Shown piece after piece: positions 11,834 to 22,458 of a DNA stretch of 64,000 nt. Position 1 is the first letter of the stretch; each line of letters starts with the position of its first letter. Under the pieces are notes generated by a model. The model did not search any database, was not told where the DNA came from, and was given only the letters and a program-made list of their open reading frames with translations. Position numbers and translations under genes: made by a program. Source of the stretch: Pogostemon cablin (Eukaryota; Streptophyta; Magnoliopsida; Lamiales; Lamiaceae); contig CM043013.1 of the NCBI GenBank assembly GCA_023678885.1, forward strand, positions 21,236,791 to 21,300,790, in the 5' to 3' direction.

Positions 11834-12152
11834 TATATCCGAATCGGACCAATGAAGTTATTTTGATCATAAATTTGTGCAATTATGCAAAGGAATCATG
11901 CACATCGCAAATTTTAATAGACCTGTGCTGACAAATCTCACATGGTCCATTAACACAATCCATATATAAAAAATTAAATGAAAGTAGTGCTTTTCATGTG
12001 TTCTACACAAAAGTAGTGCTTTTCATGTGTTCAAAATTATTATAAGACCTTTGTCGGTTAGTAACTTAATCACAAAAATTTTAAATTTGTAATTACGATT
12101 GTATTCAATGAAGTATTATTTAATCAAGGAATTAGCCCATGCGTTCTCTTAC
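11834..12152. other. Non-coding stretch with a short tandem duplication
   Basis: The phrase AAAGTAGTGCTTTTCATGTG occurs twice in tandem near 11980-12033. Nothing else is supported. Confidence 0.55.
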
Positions 12153-12870
12153 TGTAACAACAAATTTTATATTTATAATAAAATAAATACAAATTGGGTA
12201 CAAAGATAATTTCAGATGGATTTAATTTAGAGAATATGTAAGCAGGTTACAATCTCTATCAATCCTCTGATTCTTCTCTCGAACCAATATGGCTTTAACT
12301 TGATTTTGTTGACTGATGTGTATGCTGAATGTGTTGACAGCGTTTATGTTGAGCTGGATCTTCAAATGAAGCGTTTATGTAGTCTTGAAACGTTGATCAG
12401 GAGGCGTTGAACCTTTGTTCGGAATGAACGTTGACTGGAGAGCTTTCCACGAAGAACGCTTGGTTTGGGGACTTGGAGCCTTGATCCCAGATTGGTGGCC
12501 ATTCTTGACTTAAAGTTACTTTGAAGATGATCTTGAGCTTTTCTTGACTTGAAGCTTGAAGATCGAAAGGCCGTTCTTGGCTTGAAGCTTGAAGATGCTT
12601 GAACTTTTTCTTCGCTTGGAGCTTGAAGATCTTGAAACTTTGCTTGAAGATCTTAACTTGAAGCTTGAAGATTCTTGAACTTGTTCTTCGCTTGAAGCTT
12701 TGAAGACTTGAAGATCTTGAGCTTGAACCTTTGAAGACTTGAATATCGTTCTTCACTTGTTCTTTGCTTGGAGCTTTGAAGACTTGAAGATCGTTCTTTA
12801 CTTGAAGCTTTGAAGCCTTGAAGATCTTGAGCTTGAAGACTTGAAGATCGTTCTTTACTTGTTCTTCGCT
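12153..12870 (-). repeat. Partial gypsy LTR, related to the LTR at 29969
   Basis: It starts TGTAACAACAAATTTTATAT and runs collinear with 29969-30815 in the same orientation (shared blocks GGGTACAAAGATAATTTCAG, TCTTCTCTCGAACCAAT). Homology stops at 12877, two bases before a Stowaway-like terminal repeat begins. Its orientation relative to the 29969 LTR is what a 3' LTR of the same minus-strand element would show, but a truncated independent copy is equally possible. Confidence 0.7.
12530..12870. repeat. CTTGAAGATC-type minisatellite inside the LTR
   Basis: Many imperfect copies of CTTGAAGATCTTGA / GAAGACTTGAAGATCG run through the LTR. They create a spurious minus-strand frame rich in QVKND and LQVFK. 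The same array sits in the second LTR copy (30340-30820). Confidence 0.85.
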
Positions 12871-12878
12871 TGAAGATC

Positions 12879-13978
12879 CTCCCTCTGTTCCAACACAGTT
12901 TTCACATTTCCTCATTTGTTAGTCCCAACACAGTTTTCACACCCTTAAAATGGAAAAGAAACACAATAAAAATGACCTTTCATGGTCCCTTATTTTCAAA
13001 AATACCATTCAATCTTTACACATTTAAAACACTAATTATATACATAAACATATTTAAATTAACACAAATTACTCAACCCAACCCAAACCCAAACCCAACC
13101 CAAACTAAAACAAAAATGTCCATCCTGCAAGAATCAATCAGTTCATCCTCCTCTCCACCTCTCTCAACTCTAAACCCTAGATCTAACTCTCTCTCATTTA
13201 GATCTCAATCAAAATTGCTAGATCTACATTTCTCTCATTTTGATCTCTACAAAATTGCGGTGAATATCTGTTCTCCATCGATACATCCGATCGATCTGTC
13301 GTCATTGGCCATCGAGCACCGGCCAACATCACGGTGTCCCCTTCTCTGGCTCATTGACGTCACTGTCCCCAAATGAGGTGTCGCTGGTAGCGCCGCCGTC
13401 GCGGTATCCCCTCCTCTACCTCAGGGTTGATGCATAAGGGTTTCTGGAAACTTGAGGAGGTGGGCGAGAGAGAGATTGCTTGATTTGCACCATCACTGTT
13501 TCGAGAAGAAGGCATTATCCAACATTCTGTTTCTTTTTCTGGATAACTATTCATGTATCTTCATACCTATCTCCTTGGTAGTATGTAAACATTCTGTTGA
13601 AGATGAAGGCATTATCAAACATTTGGCCCAATGTTTTTCAAATAAAAAAATTTGAATTTCATTGTTGAGAGAAAAGGTAACTGATGTAATTTTGGGCTTT
13701 TTCCAGCCGGTGCATATGTGATAGTGAGATTGATCTCTATGTTGATTTGGTGTGTAAATTTCTTAGAGTTTGGGTTTTGTGTTACAGATATGTTGTTACT
13801 GAAATTTTGAAATTTGGTTTTGTAATGGGATTAATTTTAATGATAAAGTTAATCCCTTTTAATTAATAACTGAATATACAAATTTGCCCTCATGATACTA
13901 GTCTAAAAAGTCAAAAACCTTGTACAGTAAAGTATTTTTGTAATAGTAAATGTGAACACTATGCCGGGATGGAGGGAG
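12879..13978. mobile_element. 1.1-kb Stowaway-like element with unusual GC-rich interior
   Basis: The left end CTCCCTCTGTTCCAACACAG...TTTTCACATTTCC and the reverse complement of the right end (CTCCCTCCATCCCGGCATAG then TGTTCACATTTAC) match. TA follows the right end; the left neighbour is not TA because the element abuts a truncated LTR. The length is far above the 200-300 bp of the neighbouring MITEs. The middle (about 13250-13440) is GC-rich and codon-like, unlike the AT-rich flanks, suggesting captured sequence. No conserved protein was recognised. Confidence 0.55.
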
Positions 13979-14301
13979 TAATATTTTTCTTAGCCCAAAT
14001 CTTTATTTTCAAGTGGCCCACTTTCGTTTTCTTAAGCCCAACTTTTTTTATTTTCTCAAGCCCACATCAACTTCTTCCCTGCTCAATTTCAGGCTTTCAG
14101 GGTCAAGAAAATATGGAACAGATTTATTTCCTACTGTAACACATTTACAATTCTGATTTCTTTTTTCTAATTTTTTTTCACAATATAGTCATGTCTAATG
14201 CCTTCTCTCTGTCTCTGCAGATTTCCAGAGATCCCTATTTGTAGAAGGAAGATACAATGTGTCCAACCCACATCAACTGTAAGTCCTCCACACACACACA
14301 T

Positions 14302-14369
<68 letters not shown>

Positions 14370-14529
14370 TTTTTTTTACACATCAAGTGCAAGTCCCCAA
14401 TATATATTATTTTTTCCTGCTTCTCTGTTCTTTTGCACAGATCAATATGCTTTTATTATATCCCAAATATCATTATTTTTGTGTGTCCTCGTTTGCCTAT
14501 GGCTTTAACAACACCCCTCAAAGTATGTA
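13979..14529. other. Intergenic stretch with an exon-like segment and a microsatellite
   Basis: GGCCCA/AGCCCAA phrases occur near the start. 14221-14278 is preceded by a pyrimidine-rich tract ending CTGCAG and followed by GTAAGT, so it looks like a 58-nt internal exon (see findings). Frames 2 and 3 are open through it, but no family was recognised. Confidence 0.4.
14289..14367. repeat. Compound (CA)n(TA)n microsatellite
   Basis: Nearly uninterrupted CA units (to about 14320) are followed by TA units to 14367. Confidence 0.95.
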
Positions 14530-14790
14530 CTCCCTCCGTCCTATAGAAGTTGACACACTTTCTTTTTTGGTTTGTCCCACTAAAGTTGAAACATTTCCTT
14601 TTTAATACATGGGACCCACACAAAATAATTAATCTATTCACATGTGGCCCACATATCACCTCTAATATAACTACCCACCACATATTAAATATTATTTCTC
14701 TCACTTCACTTTACTTCACTTTACATTAAATTATTATACTCCTTAATCTCCGTTCCCAAAAAAAATATACCAACTTCTCCGGGAAGGAAG
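14530..14790. mobile_element. Stowaway-like MITE
   Basis: The left end CTCCCTCCGTCCTATAGAAG and the reverse complement of the right end CTTCCTTCCCGGAGAAGTTG are related at the outer bases. TA lies at 14528-14529 and 14791-14792. Interior blocks GGGACCCACACAAAATAATT and CCACCACATATTAAATATT match the family seen at 10510. It is 261 bp and non-coding. Confidence 0.75.
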
Positions 14791-14879
14791 TATGATTTTT
14801 TTTATATCTTATGATATTATACAAACTCCATATTTCCTCTCTTTGTTACTAGTTATTGTGATGAAAATATCAAAGAGGT

Positions 14880-15577
14880 GAGAACTTAGCTTCAAGAGTG
14901 AGAACTTAAGAGAGCTTGACGAACATAGCAATCATAAGAGCATGGGAATACAATAAGAAGATCCGGAGGGGGTAGAAAAGTGACTTCCAGCAGCCCCGAT
15001 AGATGTGGCGAGCAGCGACCTATGGCAGGATGACGACAACGGCAGCTGGAATGCACTCGGCGAGGGTCGATAGCGCACGGCGGTCTACATCAATAAAGAC
15101 TTCAGCCGTATGGCGGAAAATGACATCCGACCTCGATGCAGTGCCAAACAATGCTGTCGGCGAGTGCAAACAGGTGCGACCAGTGGAGTTCAAGTCAGCA
15201 GACGCTGGCGCAGATTTGTCGAGGGTTACGTCTCTCATGGCGGATGTGGTGATCTATCGATGTGGTGAATGGCGGCCTTGGAGCAGGGGCAGCACGCCAG
15301 AGGTTTGATTACTTTAGCTGTCGATCATGGCTAGTGTTTCTTCTCCAGCAGCGAGCTTTGCGACTCCTGGCAGTGGATCTGGATGAGCGCGAAGCAGGCG
15401 ATAACTTGTTGAGTTCTGAGTGATCGATGTAAGGAGAAGATTTTGGCACAGGGGTGGCTGCAGTGGTGGTCTGATCTGGTGGCTGAGGGAGTGTATCCAT
15501 CCTCCACTAAAGTGGCTTCGACCGCTGGCGGTATGTCCTCATGGGCAAATGGTGGCAGCAAATTCGGGCGTGATGGT
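14880..15577. other. GC-rich tract, left half (interrupted by the Retand-like element)
   Basis: The base composition changes sharply to GC-rich, with GCGGC/GGCGA motifs and several overlapping short frames on both strands, none conserved. The tract ends at the target duplication ATGGT (15573-15577) and a similar tract resumes at 26981-27480, so the two halves were one sequence before the insertion. The best guess is leader or LTR-adjacent sequence of an older retroelement. No host gene is supported. Confidence 0.5.
15573..15577 (+). repeat. Target-site duplication ATGGT (left)
   Basis: It is identical to 26981-26985 directly after the 3' LTR. Confidence 0.9.
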
Positions 15578-16138
15578 TATTATGGGAGAAATGCTCGGCC
15601 CAATTATAGATATTAAATAAGCCCAGCAGCACATGCCCAAGGGAAGAGGGAAGGCGAATTGAACCTAGGCCCATCTCCTTTATCCAGAGGTTAATTAAGA
15701 GTATAAACCAGGGAATAACCACTGGTTATTCCCAGGAAATAACCCCGGGTCTCCGAAGATCATGGTAAAGAATGACAGTAGAAGAACAGGGATAATAATA
15801 AGGATATGATAGAGTGGTCCCCAATTATTTGTTAAGTAAGGATTCCATATCAACCAATGAGGCACAAGAGCACCAAAAAGGCATCAAATCTGTTAGGATA
15901 TGATTCTAGGATAGGACACTTGTCAATCATTGATTAGGGAGAACAATCTAGAACAAGAATGAGGAATCAATTCCCATATATAGGGAGAGAAAAAGAAATG
16001 AGAAAGGGGACACAATCTATGAAAAATACTAGAATGAGGAATGAAAATCTATCTTCTCTTTGAGGCATTTCCTTCTTTAATCCATCACTTCTTGTTTGGG
16101 TTACGTTGGAGTCCTTGTGACAAAAACTGACCACAACA
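15578..16138 (+). repeat. 5' LTR of the Retand-like element
   Basis: It is collinear with 26431-26980. The first base pair is TA instead of the TG seen in the 3' LTR (TATTATGGGAG versus TGTTATGGGAG), and it ends CAACA. It holds a CATATATAGGG TATA-like box near 15977. Differences from the 3' LTR are scattered, including a short indel near 15720. Confidence 0.9.
15975..15984 (+). promoter_or_regulatory. TATA-like box of the 5' LTR
   Basis: CCATATATAGGG lies about 160 bp before the LTR end, the expected place for the U3/R boundary. The same motif is conserved in the 3' LTR near 26817. Confidence 0.45.
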
Positions 16139-16139
16139 T

Positions 16140-16157
16140 TGGTGCCGTCTATGGGAA
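16140..16157 (+). other. Primer-binding site
   Basis: TGGTGCCGTCTATGGGAA begins two bases after the 5' LTR end, the position of the tRNA primer site in Tat elements. The tRNA species was not determined. Confidence 0.7.
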
Positions 16158-16197
16158 CTACAAGTTTTACACTTGATTTTGTTTTTCAGCAGAGAAG

Positions 16198-17990
16198 ATG
16201 GACGGAGATGAGTCCTTTTATTCTCAAGGAGGAACCCGTCGGCATAGACGTGTGGTTCGAAGCTCTGGAAGTGTGCATGTCCAGTTCCCGAATGTACCAC
16301 CGGCACAACAAGAGGTAGATCCAACAATGTGCACACCTCCCACAGTAGTGAAGATACCCATCTTGGGTAATCTGGAGAAGACCAGAGAATTTCAAGAAAA
16401 GTTACAGTCAATTGTTCAATGAATTCGCTGTTCATCCAGTCCCTTCGACGAGATTAAACTTTGAGAAAGTACAGCAAGCTCCAATCGAAGATCTACGTGA
16501 CAACCTCAACTGGAGAAGATAAGTTCCAGTGGAAGATCTACATGAAGATCTTAATAGACGTCGAGAATTTTCGATTGAAGACCCTCAAAAAAATGTCGAC
16601 CGGAGAAGGGAAGTATCGGAACAAAAGAGAGTAGATCCCCCTCACAATGATGTCCGACGGGTTATAAATGAGGCCCATGCTCGACAGAATCAACTAGAGC
16701 AAAGTGTAAACAATTTATCCCGAGAAAGAGTGCACGATCGCTTGGGACCAAACGGGTAAAAACACCAACTTTACGCTGAAGGGTCTGGAGAAACGCCACA
16801 TGGGCGTGCTCATGGGGAAGCCTCAAAGAAGAGAAGGGCAGTACCCGCGAGAAGAATGAACAGTTCTCCATTCTCCATCATACCGGAAGACAAACCGCGA
16901 ATTTCCACGATAATACCAGGGGATAGAGCCACGGAGCATGGGGATATTTCCATAGTTAACAGTTTACTCAAAAGGGTGGAGGATCTCGAGAAAAAACAAT
17001 GGCTGGGAGAAGATGGACGCTCGCATGCGGCTCTGGGTAAAACCCTGTTTGCTGAGAAAAACCATTTGGCGCATAGATAAATGAAGATTAAGGTACCAAA
17101 TGAAGCCTTATTCAATTGTGAGTCAGATCCATACCAACATGTCAATACTTACCTACTGTGGATAGGGGCACAAGGGAGTTCGGAGGTGACTCAATGTCGC
17201 ATGTTTCGTTTAACTTTGGGAAACAAAGCTAATGATTGGTTTTCCACATTGCCGCCGAATTCGATCGGAAGTTGGGATGATCTGGTGAGTGCGTTCATCA
17301 CTCAATATTCCTACCTGAATTGGTAGTATTAAGCAGGGAGAAAAAGAAATCGATTTGTATTTTTCTAAAGAGGTTCAATGATCAGAGAGCCAAAGAGGAG
17401 TCCATGGGTGATGAAGCCTATTTAGTCACCGCAATGGGTGCACTACACCCTGAATTGGCACTGTGGAAAGTAGTATAATTCAAGCCACCGGCAACCTATG
17501 GGGCGTTCCTAGCTCTGGCGAATGAATACAGCCAGGCAGAGGAAACCCTGGCATTGGCCAAGAAAGTAGAAGAGCAAAATAAGAAAAAGCTAGCAAGTCA
17601 AGGGAGCAAAGAATACAAAACCCCGACAAACTTCAGACCATTCACGAATATAGAGGAACCACCCAATATCCAAGTCTTGTAGGAGGAAACAAGATGCTCG
17701 GTTGAGAAGATTTTCTATCAAGTGAGAAATTGACAAATCCTGAGAGACCTCGCCAGATCTGGGCACCCTCAGGACAGTTAGATCCCAGAAGATTATGCCA
17801 ATATTACCAATATGTCGGGCATAATACTGATCAGTGCCGAGATTTGATATATGAACTATGGAGGCTATATAAAAGTGGGAGATTAAAGGGGATATTGGCA
17901 CCAGCTGCTCCTCGCCCTAGAGGAGGAGGAAATCACCTCCATAATCAGGCCAGACAACAGGAGATACCCCAAGAGAGGTGGAATTTATGA
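16198..17990 (+). pseudogene. Retand-like gag pseudogene
   Basis: It starts with an ATG 60 bp downstream of the LTR (MDGDESFYSQGG). The frame is broken by stops near 16420, 16757, 17080 and 17324 and by frameshifts. Readable gag parts are the coiled segment IVNSLLKRVEDLEKKQW (about 16950), the capsid motif VTQCRMFRLTLGNKANDWF with NSIGSWDDLVSAFITQYSY (17190-17320) and a C-terminal knuckle CQYYQYVGHNTDQC (about 17799-17840), where the second ligand is Tyr instead of the usual His/Cys. Gag would form the virus-like particle. This copy cannot. Confidence 0.8.
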
Positions 17991-18272
17991 CCACCACCAC
18001 CGGGGTTACCACCACCGGGAGCAGCTCAAATACAAGTACCTGAGAATAATTCGCATGGGGAAATCCATATGATGGAAATCCAATAGGAGGAAAAATATAT
18101 TGGTACCTCTCCGGCACTGATAGAATTATTAAAGAAAAAGAGGAAGGCAGAACTACGACAACTGGGTCAGCAGAAGTCGAGGGTTTATTCTCTATATCTA
18201 GTTGAAGGGCCGGATATTAGCTTTTCTGAAGAGAATTTTTACGGGGTAAAGAACCCGCATACGGATCCTCTT

Positions 18273-19013
18273 GTGATATCAGCAAGCATCTCGGAGATAA
18301 AGGTCCATAGATGTTTAGTGGATACAGGGGCATACGCAAATATCATTTTCAAGTCAGTTTTCGATAAATTGGAAGATGACAGACATCATTCGGTACGGCC
18401 GTGTCAGGATGAAATCCGGGGATTCGGCAATGCTATGACCAAACCAATAGAGGAGGTAGATTTAATGGTTCAATTTCAAAGTTCCGATGGAAAGGTGCAA
18501 GTCTCGTACTCAATCAACTTTAAAGTAGTGGATGAGATCTCATCCTATAATTGCATACTAGGGAGACCATTAATCCATACTTTTGGTGCTATCCCATCAA
18601 CATTTCATCAGTGTCTGAAGTTTCAAACTCTAGATGGAAGGATAGCTACCTTAATTGGAAATAAAAAGATGGCACGAGAATGTTCATTCATAGAGAAGAC
18701 GGAGGGCTTGAACTGCTATGATCCGAGCTTTAAGATGCTTGCCTTCAAGGATATAATGGATATTGAGCTCCGGGACAAAAAGAATAAGGAGAAGCAACCT
18801 CGAGAAAAGGAAATGGTGAAAAAGGTTCCATCGTACATAAATATCTATCAATTGATGGAGGATCCAATAGTTCCTGAAGTGGATCCCCGAGTCACATTAC
18901 CAGAGATCTCCTCCGCAGGGGAAGAAACCATTGAAATGCAGGTTGATCATGAAAATCCCGAGATTAAAGTAAGGATGGGGTGCCATTACAGGGGAAATAC
19001 AAGTAGGAGATGA
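18273..19013 (+). pseudogene. Retroviral-type aspartic protease region of pol
   Basis: Within 246 codons the active-site motif LVDTGA is at residues 15-20 and the flap/substrate region follows. YNCILGRPLIHTFGAIPSTF is the typical end of the Tat protease domain. The piece is open through the protease and the linker to RT. The apparent Met start is only the first Met of an open stretch of the polyprotein, so it is not a real start. The protease would mature Gag-Pol. RT continues at 19010, overlapping in another frame. Confidence 0.8.
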
Positions 19014-19868
19014 TGGTACTACTTAAAGACAATTCAGATGTATTCGTATGTGATCCTACTACTAAGCCAGGAGTAGATCCTAGACATGCATGCCATCGCC
19101 TGAAAATAGATCCGCAAGCTCAACCTTTCTACCAGAAGAAAAGAAAATTTAGTCATGAGAAACATGCGGCTTTGGAAGCCAAAGTTAGACGACTATTGGC
19201 GGGAAAACTCATTCGAGAGGTAGAGTATCCAAAAAGGGTACAAAACCCAGTGTTGACCAAGAAGGTGGCATCAAATACATGGAGACTTTGCGTGGACTTT
19301 ACAGATCTTAATAAGCAATGTCCAAAAGACAGTTATCCCTTACCAGCTATAGACAGGCTGGTTGATTCCACTATGGGACACGAAATTATGAGCTTCATGG
19401 ATGCTTTTTTGGGTATCATCAGATCCCCATGCATCTAGATGACCAAGAGGATACTGCCTTTTTTGCAGGTAGGGAAATATATTGTTGGTGTAACATGCCC
19501 TTTGGTTTAAAAATGCAGGAGCAACGTACCAGAGGTTGGTAAAAAAGATGTTTAAGGATGTCATAGAAAGGTTCGTGGAGGTATATGTTGATGATACCCT
19601 TGTAAAGAGTTTAAAAAAGGAAGATCACTTCGAGCATCTGGCCAAAGTATTTTCAATCTTTTGGGAATATGGCATGACGCTAAATCCCAAGAAGTGCACC
19701 TTCAAGGTATCCTCGGAAAAGTTCCTGGGATACATTGTCAGTCAAAGGGGAATAGAGATGAACCCGACCAAGGTAAAGGCAATACTGGAGATGCAGCCAC
19801 CGAAACATGGTAAGGAGGTCCAGAATCTGATGGGGAGGATAGCGGCATTGAGTCAATTTATATCATAA
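19010..19868 (+). pseudogene. Reverse transcriptase region of pol, frameshifted
   Basis: The first piece (19010-19438) contains WRLCVDFTDLN (residues 91-101), KDSYPLP and the catalytic-Asp motif SFMDAF (D131). The second piece (19536-19868) holds the active site YVDD (residues 17-20), then LNPKKCTFKV and FLGYIVSQRGIE. Between them the frame changes twice: near 19420, and at an A-run near 19508-19513 where FGLKNAG is expected but one A seems missing. The RT is therefore inactive in this copy though its motifs are well kept. Confidence 0.85.
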
Positions 19869-19899
19869 GCTTCAGATAAGTGTAAGCCCTTCTTCGATA

Positions 19900-20360
19900 T
19901 CTTAAAAAAGAAGAAAAAGTTTGAATGGATAGAAGAAAGTCAGGAAGCCTTTGATAAGATCAAGAAAGAATTGTCTAATCCCAAGATCCTATCAAAGCCA
20001 TCGCTGGGGAAAAAGCTGCAGTTATACATTGGAGCCTCTGGAATCGCGGTAAGTGCGGTTCTAGTTAAAACAGAAGACAAAGAATGTACCCCAGTATACT
20101 ATGTCAGCCAGGGTCTGAAGGAGGCATAGTTTTGCTACCCAGTGTTGGAAAAGATGGCATTGGCATTGGTCATGAGTGCAAGAAAACTCAGACCTTACTT
20201 CTTGGAGCACACAATCGAAGTCCTGCAGCCCTACCGCTACGTCAAGTATTGCAAAGGCTTGATTCGGCTGGAAGGCTTTTAAAATAGTCAGTGGAATTAG
20301 GATAGTATAATATCATATACGCCCCAAGACCTACTATAAAAGCACAGGCTTTAGCAGATT
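19900..20360 (+). pseudogene. First RNase H region (RT-linked), degenerate
   Basis: Motifs readable in shifting frames include WIEESQEAFDKIKKEL, SLGKKLQLYIGAS (the usual catalytic Asp of YLAAS/YIDAS-like motifs is not present) and PVYYVSQGL. Stops occur near 20128 and 20281. This is the ancestral Ty3 RNase H, normally degenerate in Tat elements, which rely on the second one. Confidence 0.65.
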
Positions 20361-20362
20361 TT

Positions 20363-20806
20363 ATGGTGGAATTAACTCTACCGTGTCCATCGGAAAGTAA
20401 GGTGGAAGAACCTTGGAAGTTATTTGTGGATGGCTCTGCCACAGCTTCAGCCTCGGGTGCCGGGATTGTGCTGGAAAGCCCATCGTGGGGGAAGTTCTCC
20501 TCAGCTATAAAATTTGGATTCAAGGCTACCAATAACGAAGCAGAGTATGAGGCATTGTTGAATGGATTACGAATGGCAATGTCAATGGGAGTGAAAACCT
20601 TGATAGTCTTCAGTGATTCTCAATTAGTAGTGAACCAAATCAAAGGAAATTTTGCTACAAAAGATGGACAAATGGAAAAATACATAGATTTAGTGGTGGA
20701 GGCAATGAAAAAATTTGATCAGATTTTCATCAAATATATTGGGAGAGAAAGAAATTCAGAGGTAGATGCATTAGCCCGGTTAGCAACGGAAATGCGGAGG
20801 AACTGA
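20363..20806 (+). pseudogene. Second, archaeal-type RNase H of a Tat element (domain intact)
   Basis: In the 147 codons the four acidic residues are visible: D23 in LFVDGSA, E61 in NNEAEYEAL, D85 in VFSDSQLV and D135 in EVDALARLA. A second RNase H of this type between the first RNase H and integrase is the marker of Tat retrotransposons. It would degrade RNA in RNA-DNA hybrids during reverse transcription. The domain itself shows no break, but it belongs to a broken pol. Confidence 0.85.
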
Positions 20807-20882
20807 ATAATATCAACTTTGCCCGACAAGATAAGCCCAGCGATAACATGATTTTAATCGGGAAAGAGGAAGCCAGGGGTAA

Positions 20883-21893
20883 TTGGATGACTCCAATAAT
20901 CAAATTCTAAACACGGGAGAACAACCAGGGGATACCATTAAAGCCAGGCAATTGAGGTCAAGAGTAGCAAGATATACCATATTGGAAGGAGTCCTATATA
21001 AAAGAGGCTACATGACACCGCTACTGAAGTGTTTGGCTCCTGAAGAAGCTGAATACATGCTAAGGGAAATTCATAAGGGTATTTGTGGCAATCATACCGG
21101 AGGACGGGCCTTAGCACATAAAGTTATGAGACAGGGATATTTTTGGCCGACGTTAAAGAAGGAAGCTATGCAATATGCCAGGGCTTGTAAAAACTGCCAG
21201 AGTTTTGCTCTAATAATTCGATCCCCTCCAGAAGAGTTACTATCAATCTTTAGTCCCTGGCCATTCGCTAAATGGGGAGTGGATATCATAGGGCCACTAC
21301 CAACGGGAAATGGGGGAGTCAAATTTGCTGTGGTAGCAGTGGATTATTTCACCAAATGGACAGAAGCAGAACCATATGCCACCATTAATGAAGCAAAGAT
21401 GGAAGATTTTCTATGGAAAAATATTGTATGTCGCTTTGGGATCCCAAATTCCATAGTGAGAGACAATGGGAAGCAATTCGACAATGCTAAAATTAGAAAG
21501 TTCTGTGAAAATTTAAAGATCAAGAAACTGTACTCTACCCCCTACCACCCGCAATCCAATGGACAGGTCGAAGCAGTTAACAAGATCATAAAGCACACTC
21601 TTAAAGCCAGGTGGGAAGGGCTTGATGGGAGTTGGCTGGAGATGTTTCCCGGGGTGCTATGGGCTTATAGAACCACCTTGAGGAATGCAACGGGAGAAAC
21701 CCCTTTCTTCATGGCATATGGAGTGGAGGCAATTATCCCTGTAGAAATTGGAGAACCAAGCTTCAGAGTTTCCCATTTTTCAGAAGAAGGAAATCAGGAG
21801 GCTTTAAAGTTGGAATTGGACTTGCTAGAGGAAAAAAGGTTGGCAGCAGATATCCATAATCAGGTGCTAAAAGGAAGATCGAAAAGAGACTAA
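20883..21893 (+). pseudogene. Integrase of the Retand-like element (domain intact, ORF broken)
   Basis: The piece of 336 codons has the HHCC zinc-binding domain (H64, H71, C102, C105) and the DDE core (D134 in WGVDIIGPL, D194 in VRDNGKQFD, E230 in NGQVEAVN). The C-terminal GPY/F-like region continues in another frame to about 22100 (pieces WEVPFTIARR and HHWNAQHLRKFY). The frame starts after a break in the linker from RNase H. Integrase would insert the cDNA, producing the 5-bp target duplication seen here. Confidence 0.85.
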
Positions 21894-22104
21894 AATTCAA
21901 AAGTGAAACTGAGGGAGTTCAAGCAAGGAGATCTAGTCTTGCGAAGGATACTGCAAACAACCCCATGAACATTTGGGAAAGAATGGGAAGTTCCTTTCAC
22001 GATTGCTAGAAGATTGAAAGGTGGAGCATACAGATTGTTCAATGAGAAATAGGAGGAGCCACACCACTGGAATGCGCAACATCTGAGGAAATTTTACCAG
22101 TAAG

Positions 22105-22458
22105 TCTAAAGAAAAGAAAGTTATGCAATTTTCATCTTATCTTCAATTAAACACCATGATGTATGGAAGAAAAGTATTCATTATGAGCAAGATCATGAGA
22201 AATTAGTTCAAATAAAATGTTAGCATTAAAACATGTTTGGGTAGTTAGAAGCACAAGTCAAGTATATGAGGGAATCAAAAGTAAGTTATAAAAACCAGTA
22301 CTATCAATATTTTTTAAAAAAAAGAGAGACCAGAGATTTAGAAGCACAGCGATAGAGAAAAAACAGAAATAAAGTTGTCAGAATCCAAGGGCGAACACAG
22401 CGCCACAAACGTCAAAAGAAAATTAATAGAAACAATTTCAGCAAACATAGTCGGGGAA
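22105..22458 (+). other. Non-coding spacer between integrase and the antisense region
   Basis: It is AT-rich with no frame supported. It probably contains the 3' ends of the sense pol and antisense transcripts. Confidence 0.45.

Noticed and set aside
12397..12915. 172-codon minus-strand frame rich in QVKNDLQVFK
   Set aside because: It is the translation of the CTTGAAGATC minisatellite, not a protein.
15003..15620. Overlapping Ala/Arg-rich frames in the GC-rich tract
   Set aside because: Open on both strands because of GC-rich composition; no motif and broken by a retroelement insertion.
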